Shown: piece after piece, positions 25,501 through 37,672 of the stretch | How positions within the stretch are numbered: position 1 is the stretch's first letter | How the letters are laid out: each line of letters opens with the position of its first letter | Assembly (NCBI GenBank): GCA_004026145.2 | Contig: CP034986.1 | Location: 5,518,421 to 5,582,420 of the forward strand | Origin: Takifugu bimaculatus | Taxonomy: Eukaryota > Chordata > Actinopteri > Tetraodontiformes > Tetraodontidae | Length of the DNA: 64,000 nucleotides | Direction of reading: 5' to 3' | Notes under the pieces: generated by a model | What the model was told of the DNA's origin: nothing | Database searches by the model: none | Seen by the model: only the letters and a program-made list of their open reading frames with translations | Translations under genes and position numbers: made by a program

Positions 25501-27685
25501 AGAATACCTGGTTGCCGTTGGCGTACTGCTAGCACAGTAATCGAACATCGGCGCTGCCAAGCGGATGCAGGGGGGGATTAAATCCGTGTTGCCTTTTTAT
25601 TTACCATGTGGCAGCGGCCTCGGAGAGAGAGGCTTAATCTCTGTGGCCTCAAATTAAGGGTACGATGCATCCAGGGCAATGTGGACAAGCACTAAAGACA
25701 CTTCCTACGCTGCTTCGGGATATAAGGTACATATCACGATATAATCCTCCATAAAAGCAGCAACTAAGAAAGAAAATCCAAGTATCGATGAATCGGAATC
25801 AATATTTCCGTTTCCGGCAGATTGTTCCAAATAGTTTAGCCTTTCCCATTTCATTTGCGATATTTCGCTATATTGTCATCCACTATCTTGGACCTTTTAT
25901 ATCGCAATCGAACGATAAGTATTGCCATATCCCGATAGATTATCTCAGTAACATTATGCTGTGTGGTTCTAAAAGTCTCCTAGTTTGTGTTAAATTGAGA
26001 GAAAAGCATGACCCTTCACCAAAATATTTATAGTCTTATACAACACGTCAAAACTCTTAGCAAAACATTCAGCTAAAAAGGACACATATGTAACTTGTGC
26101 TTATACTTGTTTGCACTAAAAACACCCCAGATGTTTTAGCACATGCAGCTGGAGCTTACCTACGCTAGCTGCATCTAACTTTAGTTAGAATCTAGCCTCC
26201 GTCACCACAAAATAGCAACTTCTGATGCCGCAGTGATGAAGCCACACACGTACAATTGTAACTCTGATGTGTGATTACATTTACTTCATCACGTTGTATT
26301 TTGCTAACGTTAATAAATGGGACTTTGCTTCACTCGTCAAATTAGAGTTAATGCTAATGCAGAAGCTGTCAGAAACAACGCGGGATTTGACTTCCGCTTC
26401 AGTCAGGCAGTGACTGGACGACTGGTTGCTAAGATTTAAGTCTGTGGCGGTCGGGTTTGTCGTGTTTAAGTCTGTGGCGAGGAAGGGGGTGAAACATCCG
26501 TGTATCTGGTTTCGTCTGGGCAAGGTTTTCGCACGTTTGCAGAAGCGGCTGCATCCTTAGGTTTCACTTTGACTAATTACGACCTCTTGATGGTGTGAAC
26601 AGCTTGCTGACGAGAGAAGTGACGGAAAACAAAAACGAGCATGTTTGTTTTCAGTTTTTCACCACTTTAACAGGCATCTTTACCGAAATAAAATAAAACA
26701 AAATGAATCGACGCCTTCAAATGCTCATCCACAAACATTCAGCAGTGCCGTCGTTGTGTGTGTGTATGTGTGTGTTTTCCACTACACAGAGAGGAAGGGA
26801 ACTAAAGGGAGGAAGCACATTTCTGCTGCGCTGTCCACTTTTGTCTGTTTGTCCATTTGAGGAGACGGTCAATACGTATGAGAAGGGCCGTCTCACGTAA
26901 AGCTGAGTCACCCTCACCAGCTCAATGATGTTAACCTCAAAACTACCCTCAATTTCTTCTCCAAACCGCATTTTAGTCCCTCTGGGAATATCAGAACACC
27001 CCTGAACCCTCATAAACCTGCCAGGACGCACAGATTAGCAGCGTAGCGCGCGGGAACACCGCGGCCCTTCACAAAGCACACAGGGGATGGAGGGAAATCG
27101 ATCTTTTTTGTTGTACTGGGAATTTGGAGGGGGTGATGTGAATGGAATGTAGCCTCACAGGAAGTGGACAGACAGTTGTCAGGCTGTGCACGTGTTACAA
27201 CTACAAGAAGTACTCTCATTAATGTACAGCAAGAGGGTTTTTTGTCGGGTTGAAACACCCCCTCGGATACAGATGGTAAATTCAGAGTTCTGCTTATCCA
27301 GATGTGTGCTAGTGCACCATGCTAATCATGTAAAAAGGCAGGGGCTAAGACATGCAGGGTCAGGTAGGCTAACATTACATGTTTGGCATCAAAAAGTCAA
27401 ATGTGAATGATTGTGGCTTGCAGACAATCAAGCGGCACCAGTAAAGCAACGTGGACGGGCCAGAGTTTGGTTAAACCTGGAGTGCTGGAGCTCTGTTCCC
27501 CCTCAACAATCCATCCTGAGAAACTTCAACCACCCCTGGATCAACACGGTGGTGAGTAGATCATTTCATTTTGATGGAAATAACCCTTTTATGGCAAAAT
27601 AGAATCACAATGGGAACTTTTTTAGCGCGAGCCTAGTTGAACTATTAACCAGTTTTTGACAATCACAAAGTGTGTAATCACGAGC

Positions 27686-27710
27686 GCACACACACACACA
27701 CACACACACA
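27686..27710. repeat. (CA)n microsatellite
   Basis: Perfect CA run of about 12 units near the 5' end of pea15 intron 1. Confidence 0.9.
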
Positions 27711-28450
27711 GAAAAGGGAGGGGTTGCAGGCCAGATTCATTCATAAAAGACCCACCCTTTTCCTATCCATGCGCACTATTGCAGGTGGTTGCCAGGGGTC
27801 ACGACTGCCTCTTTCCTCTCATTGAATTACATGTCCATTCACACACTTTAATGTAATTTGGAGCAAAAGAACTACAACATTCAAAAGTTTATAGATGCAG
27901 TTGTAGAAACGTCGGAGAATGAAACAGGCTCTTACTGACCAGTGATTCTGGAGAAGTTTAAAATAAAGTGTCTGTATGCTATTTACCAAAGTGACGCTAA
28001 GAGCAATTAGCATCAGCGCGGATGCATTAAAATCCATGATGAAAATTGGAAATTTACGAAATCGTCATATTAACTGAGTCATGGTTTTTCCACAATTCTT
28101 CCTGAATTTCATTTACTTTCGTCACGACGTTTATAACACCGGGAAATTCCCAAATAGTTGAGTTTCACCCCCCCAAAACCCCCCAAAAAATGAGTTTTAC
28201 GAAGAACTTTCTTCCGTGTTCTGCGTCCAAAACCACAAACCGATCGGAAATGTGGTTTTCCAAGCTGACATTGAAGTATCCACTCGCCCGGTCGTGTAAC
28301 GGTATGAATGAAGGAGGATGACTATTCTCAACTCCTTCTCATTCACTATTTTAAAAATGATAAATTAGCACACGCAGGCGTAAAACAGAACAATAGCCCT
28401 AAATGAGAAAACAATATAGGCGAAAAGGGGCTGAAGCGGAACGTACTTAC

Positions 28451-28890
28451 CGCGAAAAGCAGCAACAATGAGTCAGCTACAGACGCGGGAGTTGAGATAA
28501 TCTCCTGTGGATGTCACGGGAAAGCAGCTCTGTGCGAGTTTAATGTCAGTCGGAAAAGGCAAGACGGGGGGATGTGCTGCGGAATTCGGTTTCAAAAGGA
28601 GGACACTCCGCCGGGCTCGGCTCGTCGGTGCGGCTCCGCTGGTCGGTAGCACTCGGCTCCCGTGTGCGTGGGTGATGCTGCCGTGGAGGGGGCGCGGTGA
28701 ACTGACAGAGTTCGCGATGGTCGTGACTCCGCTCGATGTCCGTCTGTCTGCTGCTCTGTCACCGGCTGCTGGAGCCCGGATACGCCTTCCTCCTCCTCCT
28801 CCTCCTCCTGCTCCTCACCCCCCCCCCCCTCTCTCTTTCTCTCTCTCTCTCTCCGCCCTCTCCCCCCGCCATCACGGTCAACACGTTGTC
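28451..28890 (-). promoter_or_regulatory. pea15: pea15 non-coding first exon and GC-rich promoter region
   Basis: A strong minus-strand donor, G|GTAAGTACGT, occurs at 28451/28450 next to a CpG-rich, pyrimidine-tract-bearing stretch (GC-rich to about 28.9 kb). It is the best partner for the acceptor at 13758/13759, implying a 14.7 kb intron in the 5' UTR; a long first intron is also known for mammalian PEA15. The transcription start is not resolved; the upper limit is approximate. Open frames on the plus strand here are by-products of GC richness. Confidence 0.6.
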
Positions 28891-29481
28891 TGATTCGTCC
28901 AGAGATCGTCTATAGAAGACACTCGTTCACTCTGTGGAAGCAAACCGGACCTTTTGAATGGTCGATTAATGTCGTACAAACTTTATTTAGAAGAGACAAA
29001 TCAACAAAACGCAGCGAGTCCGAACGTAAAATACCCCGGTTCCTTCCAGGGTATGAGGAAAGGAAATAATAGGGTCGGGGAAAAACAACAAAACATTACG
29101 CGTTCATTTGGGCTGTTCGCATCGTCGTTTGTTAGTGTTCGCAAAAAATAAAATAAAACTCTCTCGGATGTAATTTATCACTGGGATGGGGTAAATGTGA
29201 CTTTGTTTTTGGAATAGTTCACTTTCATCTATAGGTGGGAAACAATTTCACAGATGCTCAGAAACGATCGTACAATGATTTTTAGGTCCTGAACGAGAAA
29301 AACCCTCCGTGTTGGGAAAAAAAAGTATTCAAAAACAAACAAAAAACAAAAATCTCATCTTATTTTGAGATTTAAATAAAGGATGAGTGGCTTTCTCTTC
29401 ATCTAATTATTCTGACTTTAGAAACATCAATCGAGTGAGAGCTCTAACTTTCCTTCCTGCCCTCTGATTCTGCATTTTCTT

Positions 29482-29487
29482 ACACAC

Positions 29488-29529
<42 letters not shown>

Positions 29530-29770
29530 CCTTGTACTTCTGTCTTTGTGAGGACTTTCATAGCTCCTTACCATCACCCTAACCATGCCAAATAACCCCC
29601 TTAACCCTGACCCTAACTGAAACCCAATTCAAACCTCGCTGTTAAAACCTGTTTTAACCAAAATGTCCTCAATTCCCGAAATTGTCCTCGCTTTGCTAGA
29701 AGAATGTGGATTTTGCTAGTCAGTATGTGGCAAGCACAAGAATACACACACACACACACACACACACACA
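29482..29770. repeat. Teleost dispersed repeat bounded by two (CA)n arrays
   Basis: CA arrays at 29482-29528 and 29744-29770 flank a segment with CTTTGTGAGGACTTTCAT and several CCCTAACC-like words. Related text (CTTTGTGAGGACTTTAACC with AACCCTAACC) recurs at 53.82 and 60.93 kb in the duplicated array, so it is an interspersed family. Confidence 0.55.
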
Positions 29771-30958
29771 TCGTGACACACATTTTTCAAAACTGATGTC
29801 ACCACCGCCATCCGGTCTGCACACCCCTCCTCCTGTGCCTTTCTCTCCATCCCATCAGCAGCCAAAGCACCCCCCCCCCCCAACCTCAGCTCTTTTCTTT
29901 TACAAGTGACAGCAGCCAACTGCCTCGGCCGTGGGAAGAGGTGGTTTAAGTTGGGGTGTAAAGCTGTGTGGGCTGGGTCTGGCCTGCTGAATAACCACCA
30001 TGAACTCACTCATCTGTCAAGTTTTATTTTTATCGATTTCTTGGCACTCGAGTCTCGTCCACTTGACAAAGAAAGCCTTCCTGCCTGCAGCTACGCATGC
30101 AAGATCGCCGGCTTCCACTGGTTTCAGGAGTCTCGTGTTTAAGCTAATGTGCGTAACGTCCCCGCATTTGTTCGTGGTTTGTTAATGGCCGCCTCTCAGA
30201 ACGCGGAGCGAAACATTCCGTTCGTTTTGGAACATCTCATGACCTTAGCGTTTGCAAAAACAAGAATCATGACTTTGTGGCCTCACGGCAAGAGGAGCCT
30301 GATCCTCGAGCATCCAACCATAAATGAGACTTTTGTCGGGATGTCCGTGACCCAGCGGCGGGAATAAAGTCTCCTTTCTCCTTTCAAACATGCAGGAGAA
30401 TAAACACGAGCCATTATGAAATGCACACAGATTGTCTGGAAATAACCTCTGTTGACGCTTCTCATTTACCCATTTAGGAAACTTCAGTGTTTAATCGATA
30501 AAAATAAAAAAAAATTAGACCTTAGGTTCCCTGAGGTCACTGGGGGTGTGATGCATGATTGGATCGGGCCTTTTTTCTCATTGATATAAGTGAAACTCTT
30601 GTTAAAGTAGATTTATGTACAAACGTAGCTAAATAAAAGGTAGTAGCTGTTTACAAACTCTTATATAAACCAAGTCCGTACTTTCAAAAAGGGGCTGCTT
30701 TTCTGTCACAAGTTCTGGCACAAATGAAAGCGACAGCAGCAAGCCGAAAAACATTTCCCTAGCTTGTGCTTCATGTGTCGGATAATCAGATAGCTCCCAG
30801 GAGGTGATGGATGAGTCAGCTGATGATCTTGTAAATCCAGCGTAAAGACTGGAAATAGCTTAAGTTAGATTCCAACGTGTACTAGCTGAAGTTTGCGTTC
30901 TTTTTTTAAGGCTGCGAAAAACACCTGCAGTAAACCTGCAGTAAAAAGTAGATAAATC

Positions 30959-30989
<31 letters not shown>

Positions 30990-33516
30990 CCCAGAGATTA
31001 TTCTTTTTTTTTCCTTTTTTTTTAAAGGGAAGTTCTTGTTTCCCATCATAAGACCGGATAGTTTGAGGAGAATAAAGAACCGCAGAAAGGAAGTTGTCCT
31101 TTAAATAAGATTTGGGGAGGTTGGTACAGGAAAATAAAGAAATAAGAGAAGCAAAGGATGGCGAGAGAAAACAGAAGTATGGAGGGAAGGGAGAGAGATC
31201 AGAGAAAGGCTGTTTTGTTGTTCAGTTTCATTGTGAGTGTTGAAATGGGTGAGTCAGTGGACAAAAACAATAAAATCCAGTCACTTCACCCATTATTGCC
31301 GTTTGACTCACATTGATTAGCATAAATGCAGAATGAAAGGAGAAGCTCGTCTCCACAAACTGGGTTGTTTATTGATTTGCCTGGTAAATACAAATGTTTA
31401 ATAAAGTTTTTCAAGACACACACAGTTAATACTGGCTAACGTTTCATAAAGCTGCTGAATGGTGCCGTCTCTGGCTGAGGCCAACTTAAAAAAAAACAAT
31501 AGCTCTAACAGTGCTGTCAAAAAAAGGGGGGGTTGCTAATTGTCCAACGCGACTCTCATTGTCATTTTATGTTATGAGGGGCTGAAACCAGCACTTCCTG
31601 GATGTGCCATTTTTGTTATTTTTATGTACTTTTAACCACATTTGTGTGGTTTCAAGCCCTCAGGTTGAATCACGCGTTTTTTAAAAGCATTTATTCCCGT
31701 CCCAAATCCACCCACATCACCTTTTTGCATAATAGCATCAATTCATATTAGATTTCAAAGGCAGAGCCTCACTTAAACGCTGTGCTGAGTGCCCCCCCAA
31801 ATTATGCTCACATAGGGGTCATCAAAAAGAAGTAATGACAAACCACACAATAGCAGCCGGTTATTAACAAAGGCGACCGGCCCGCCTCGGTGAACCACAA
31901 ACACTGTTTCATTCTTCCTCTGCACTCGCTTCTGTGATTAAATATTAAACTAAAAGCACTGCTATTACCGCTATGAGTAATCTCCCAAATGACCATCATT
32001 ATTATGCTCTTTAATTCATTGAAAATTTTGGCCCGTTGACTCGTTGAGAACTATATCCCTCAGCTGTGCGCTTGTTCCATGTAGCTAAACTCTTCTGTGT
32101 ACATTTTGTTCCCTTGGTGGAGAGAAATGTTAGCAACATGTGCAAGATTGTGCCAACTTCAAAATCCTTTCTCTGACCAGTAACCACTTTTTTGCTTTTT
32201 TAATTTAGAAAACCTTAAATCAGATTTCCTGGGGGTCCTGAGGCTATGTGTTCAAGAACACTCATTGGTGGAACCTACAGAGTTCTTTACTTCTGTTCAC
32301 CCTTAGGCTCAGTTTCAGCCTGTTAATTTAACAGAAATACTGAGAATAATCCCAACGTCATTTTTTCTGATTTTACCATCATCTGATTTTCATGCTTGTT
32401 ACGGCTAGTTGGTAGGGTTCCTCTTGAACTGCGTACTTCTGAAACACTCAGAAGCCCATCAGCTGTGATCCCTTCCGGATCCTCCGACTGATCTGACTCA
32501 AAAGGAGAGATATTGGTGAATTCTCCTACTCCCACCACAGCTGTGTGAAGCTGGGTTGAGGTTAGGCGCCCATGTAATGACAGGCAACCTCCATTATAAG
32601 CTATTTTCATGTCTAAATTACAGCACCCCCCAAGGGGCTTGTTAACCAGAACACAATTACTGTTTGTAATTAGGGCGTAACAGGGTTGTCACATTAGGGG
32701 CGGATTGCCTCTCATTAATCACAGCACAAAAAACTCCACCCTGGATTATATAACCAGCAACCGGCCCAGCTCAGCTTCTTAAGGAACCTCATTATGAACA
32801 TGTTCTCTACACAGATGAGTTCTTTGCTGCCTGGATCACTGTTCAACTTCCCCAACTTAGATCCAAAACGGCTTAAGAGGGGCAACATTAAGTGCTTATA
32901 TTTACAGCCAGTCACAAGTCTTTGGGTTAGCTAACAGCACACACAACACACCACTGGTACAAACAACAAGGCGAGCGAGTAGCAAGAACACACACCATAT
33001 TGTGGTTTAGCTCAAACGGGTCTGTAGATGAAGCTGTATGACTAGCGTCTTTGTTTGCGTTAAACTGATAGCGAACAGATTTAGATCAGCTCGGGCAAAA
33101 CCACACGTTACGATCCAGTATGAAGTGAAGTCGGAAATTCAGCAGCCGGAAATGATCCAGTTTGGCGAAACCAATCACACATTATTCCCCGGTGGGGTAA
33201 CTTCTCCTCTTCTGCTTTACGATGTTTCTGAGACGTTTTGAAGGACTGGCAGGTGCGGTGGGAACATTCTATTTTCCATCAGCAGTTATTCCCACGGCAA
33301 CAGTTGCAACTTTCACTCCTCTTATTTCCAGCAAACACGACCTTTAGGACCACGGGTTGGCACAGACGTCTGGAATTGGCTGCGATTTGTAACAGGTTCC
33401 GCTTGAAGTTGTTGCACCCAGCAGTTGTTAACAGCTTTTCTGTTTGAACAGCTTGGCCCTGTTGTGCTGGCTGAGACTCCCAGCATGCACTTTGGGTGCT
33501 AGTTAGTTAGTCGGTC

Positions 33517-33622
33517 AGACGGACGGACGGACGGACGGACGGACGGACGGACAGACAGATAGATGGGAGGATGAACAGAAAGATGGATGGATGGGCGGGC
33601 AGACGGACGGACGGACGGACAG
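33517..33622. repeat. (GGAC)n / (GATG)n compound microsatellite
   Basis: Tandem GGAC tetranucleotides, interrupted by GATA/GATG-type units, then GGAC again to about 33622. Confidence 0.85.
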
Positions 33623-35159
33623 ATTAGCATTAGCTAACGTAGGTTAGGTAGGACTGTTCCTCTGTTGAACGTCTTAGCTGATTTACAGTTGAATCGTTCT
33701 ACAACACACACGCAGGCACACGCGTTTGCTCATACCCATCCCACTCTCTCCAAATGTTCAGTCTGAAGCTCCATCAGTCAGTCTGTCAGGTTCTCTGTTA
33801 CTTAGCAACATTTCATCCTCCAATCATTTGCCAGCTGTCAAGCAGGATCCTCGTATTGACATTTCTTGACAGCCTGAATGTGAAACACTCCACAGACAGG
33901 TTCCCCGCACGGATGCTCCACAAACTCCTAATCAGGCGCGCATTAGTTTGTACATTTATTTATATATTTCATTTCACTTCTTTCATCCATTCGGTATCTG
34001 CTGCATGAGTAACCAACCACGAGTATCAGGGAATACAAAGTATTTAGCATCATTTTTGCTCGCAATTGACACTGTATTGTAAAGGTCCCAGAATCACCTC
34101 TAGCTCCGTAATAACTAGGTCATTTCTGCATCCAGTCATCTAAAATAAAAAGATAAAATATATAAAATGTTGGTAGCTTTGCTAAAGCGAGTAGAAAATA
34201 ACAATCTACTTTGTCACCCACTTTCTGTTTGAACTGTTAGGTGCCAAAATCCCGCCCATATGACACCACCCTGCCCTTGTGTTGGCAGCCCGGGTGGCTG
34301 ACAGATATTTGGAACGTGTCACCTGATACAATGGAACTCGTGAACTGTAAAAAGTCAAAGAATCTCAGTTGCTTGTGTAATGATGCGAGAGAGAGTCTCT
34401 CCTGTCTCCGGTTGCTTGGACACCGGCGGTTCGCTGCCAAAATCTTGCTGTGTGCGTTGCTTCTTTTGTGTTTTTTAATTGGTGGGATTTCGCTGATGTT
34501 TCAGGCGCGCTACCCTGTGTCTCAGAGCGGGAGACGTTGCGGCGAGACATTTTCGCAACAATTACGTCAACATATGGACCGTAGGTGTGGGACAGTGGGG
34601 ATGGGGGACCGCCAGAGCCAGCGAAGCCCTGGTGGGAGGTGGTATTATTTGGGGGTGGGGTTGACACTTGTGTCTGATATGAGATTACTCATAATAGAAA
34701 AGTCAAAAACCTTTTTTCTTTTTACATCAGCTAGATTTTTGTCACTTTGTGTTGTCTCCTGCTAAGAGAACACTTTTTACAACCTGACTTATGGTGAGGA
34801 AATGGGTGATATTGTTATTCCTCGACCTAGGTTACAATACTGTTGGTATGATTTTGGTGGACTTTTACAGCTCTTTCTTGACTCTGGAATAAATCAGGAT
34901 GTTGTAAGAGCAGAGTTTCTGCTTTCAGGGCGACAAAATATGGCTGTGTGGGAGTTTTATGCTGAGAAGGTGTATGTTTTATCAATATTTTGACATTTGT
35001 GATTTCGTGATACTATCCAATTAACTGAACTTGTTATTTATAACAGTGTTATTCAGTATTATCCAATGATAATTAAAGGTAATAGTGCTATTAAGTGATC
35101 TGACAGTGTTATTCAGTGACATGACCTCAGTGATATTCAGTGTTAATAGTGTCATTCAA

Positions 35160-35815
35160 TAGTAATACAGTGTTATTCAGCAATAAAATTGTGTTATGGG
35201 TGATACAACACTGTCATCCAGTGATCTGACAGTGTATCCAGTGATCTGACAGTGTATCCAGTGATATGACAGCGTCCTCCAGTGATATGACAGTGTCCTC
35301 CAGTGATCTAACACTGTCCTCCAGTGATCTAACACTGTCCTCCTGTGATATGACAGTGTATCCAGTGATCTAACACTGTCCTCCAGTGATATGACAGTGT
35401 ATCCAGTGATCTAACACTGTCCTCCAGTGATCTAACACTGTCCTCCTGTGATATGACAGTGTATCCAGTGATCTAACACTGTCCTCCAGTGATCTAACAC
35501 TGTCCTCCTGTGATATGACAGTGTATCCAGTGTTCTAACACTGTCCTCCAGTGATATGACAGTGTATCCAGTGATCTAACACTGTCCTCCAGTGATCTAA
35601 CACTGTCCTCCTGTGATATGACAGTGTATCCAGTGATCTAACACTGTCATCCAGTGATCTAACACTGTCATCCAGTGATATAACACTGTCATCCAGTGAA
35701 TGGAAAGAGTGACAAACACTGTCCTCACATGATATGCAGTGTATTAGTGTTTAGCAGTCTGTGATCCATGATCTAACACTGTCATCCAGTGATATAACAC
35801 TGTCATCCAGTCACC
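35160..35815. repeat. 20/21-bp minisatellite with higher-order structure
   Basis: Two related monomers alternate: CAGTGATCTAACACTGTCCTC (as 21 bp, first part shown) and a 20-bp form with GATATGACAGTGTATC. Between about 35345 and 35640 they form a repeated 62-bp trimer (one 20-mer plus two 21-mers). Degenerate units extend left to about 35040. ACACTGT and ACAGTGT in the two monomers are reverse complements, so neighbouring units can pair. Confidence 0.85.
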
Positions 35816-37672
35816 ATGAGAAAGAGACAAAACAAAATGTCTCAAAAATGAAAAATGTTCCGCTGATCAGTAGTTTTAGCAGTTTGTGGTTGACAAAGCC
35901 GTTGAGCGGTTACCGTAGCAACAGAATGCACATGCAGTAGTGAGGTGTGTCCGTGCAGCTGCCACAGGAGGGGGCCGTTTGTCTAAAGGCGCAACAGGTC
36001 AGGGTGTCACCGTGCACCACCGCCGCGCTGCACACGCATCCATGCAGCAAACGAAGCAGCTGTCTGCGGTCACTGCAGCTGATAGTTTGATTAGATTGGC
36101 GGAGAAAGTTTCTTAGCAATGAGCACAACAAGAGGATGTTTGTGGTCTGTCAGCTTCAATGTGTCCTTCCACTTTCAGACAGGAAAGAAAATGACTAAAT
36201 AAGTTAAAAAATTAGGTGCTGGGTTTTGCTCCTGGTTTCTTCCTGTTAATATTCCCCCCACGTGTTGTTGCCATGGCTGTTTGCTCTGCAGTAAAGTGTA
36301 CCTGAATCGTGCATGAAGAGCATAAGAATGATGAAGCATCAAAAGCAACTTTTTAAAGAATAGCTCACATTGGTACCATCCAAAGATGCCATATTTGTGA
36401 TGTTTTTGGGGTTTTTTTTTGTAAAATTGTCCTTATTGATTAAAGATGCTAACCTTTTTTTCCAGACATCTAACCTAATACTAATTCTGTAATGTCTGTA
36501 ATGTTATAAGACATAAGCCTACAAAATGCCATTTAAAGTAGTTGTGCTAATTTGTATATCCCAAAGGAGCAGTCAGGTGCACTGTGTTGTGATGTTTGTG
36601 TACCCTCCAACAGTCAGAAGCTCACATTCTTCTTAGCAAACAGTCTGTCGGCTGATCATGTTATTCCTAGCCAAGTCGTAAGGTAATAGCGCATCGCATC
36701 ATTTCCTCCACTATATCCTGCACATACGTGTGACAGCTGTGCAGAAACATGGCACGCGTAATCTTGCTGCGTCAGCTATTTTACAAGACAGCTCCAAAGT
36801 CTCATCTCTCATTCAGCGACACTGACATTCTCCATCAACCAGAACAACTTTCCCTTTTTTTTCTTTTTTTAAACAAACCAGTGATTTCCTGATGCCTCTG
36901 AAATACATCAAAGCAGAGTGAGCAGTTAGCATATGCCTCATGGGTGGTCATTTTATTGGACAGTGTAAGGACAACGATCTCAATTGGTTCATATTCGTCA
37001 TACCAAAATGAGGCTATATAACTTAGCAGGCCTTTATGACCTGTACTGCAGCAAGACCTAAATCATAAAACATAATACAAAATTACCGGTTCGCTGCAAC
37101 TCTGTCAAATTTCCTGCCCTTACACCAGAGCCCACTTTTACTGTCTTATCCTCCATATGGACCCTGTCTTTCAGAGCCCTTATTTTTAGCGAGCGTCACC
37201 TCAAAACTTAATATGGGAATGGCATCTTGAAGCTCTTCTTTCCTCAGGCTCTCAGCATATATCCATCCATACCTTAAGTCCTCCAGAGCCAGTATCTGGA
37301 GCTCTCCAGACGCCCAACACACCCACTGTCCCTTTTCATAGCCTTGGCTTCAAACAGGTGGCCGTGTGACCGAAGCACCCCCACCCCGCCATCAACTGGG
37401 TTGCGTTGTTGGGTAAGCTGGGATCAGTGTCTCTTATACCCCTCCTTTCTCTGACCAGTGACCAGTGGAACCACGTGTGTGTCTATTTTAAAGGGGGGTT
37501 GTTGCGGTCAAACCGGCTCTTCTCTGGCCGGAGGAGAAAGGAAGCAGGCTGGGTTCCTAACTCTCCCTTCACGACGTCGACTTGCATTAGGGACAACATT
37601 AACACAAAAACGGTGCAAGTTTCCTCCCCACATCAACAGTTAAGGCTCTGAGGAAAGGTCGCAACCACCAGG

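Larger units (their letters stand above)
13759..28450 (-). other. pea15: pea15 intron 1 (14.7 kb)
   Basis: No coding exon of another gene was recognised. It includes microsatellites (GT at 15031-15058, CA at 27686-27710), a dispersed repeat at about 16270-16510, and GC-rich low-repeat blocks at about 17.1-24.8 kb that look like candidate regulatory DNA. Open frames of up to about 200 codons occur in the GC-rich part but lack family features and splice logic. Confidence 0.6.
28900..37672. other. Intergenic region between the divergent pea15 and casq1 genes
   Basis: About 8.8 kb between the two 5' ends. It contains the CA-flanked repeat at 29.5 kb, a GT run at 30959-30984, a GGAC array at 33.5 kb and the 35 kb minisatellite. 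No coding exon can be supported. Open frames at 34241-34765 (174 codons, one hydrophobic stretch) and 34802-34993 have no recognisable homology. Confidence 0.5.

Noticed and set aside
28507..28893. 128-codon plus-strand open frame ending in a Pro run
   Set aside because: It is antisense to the pea15 first exon/promoter and results from CpG and CCT repeats.
34241..34765. 174-codon plus-strand open frame with a hydrophobic segment (LLCALLLLCFLIGGISLMF)
   Set aside because: A single membrane-like stretch is not enough; the rest is low in protein-like features and no family was recognised. Length is within what chance gives in this window.
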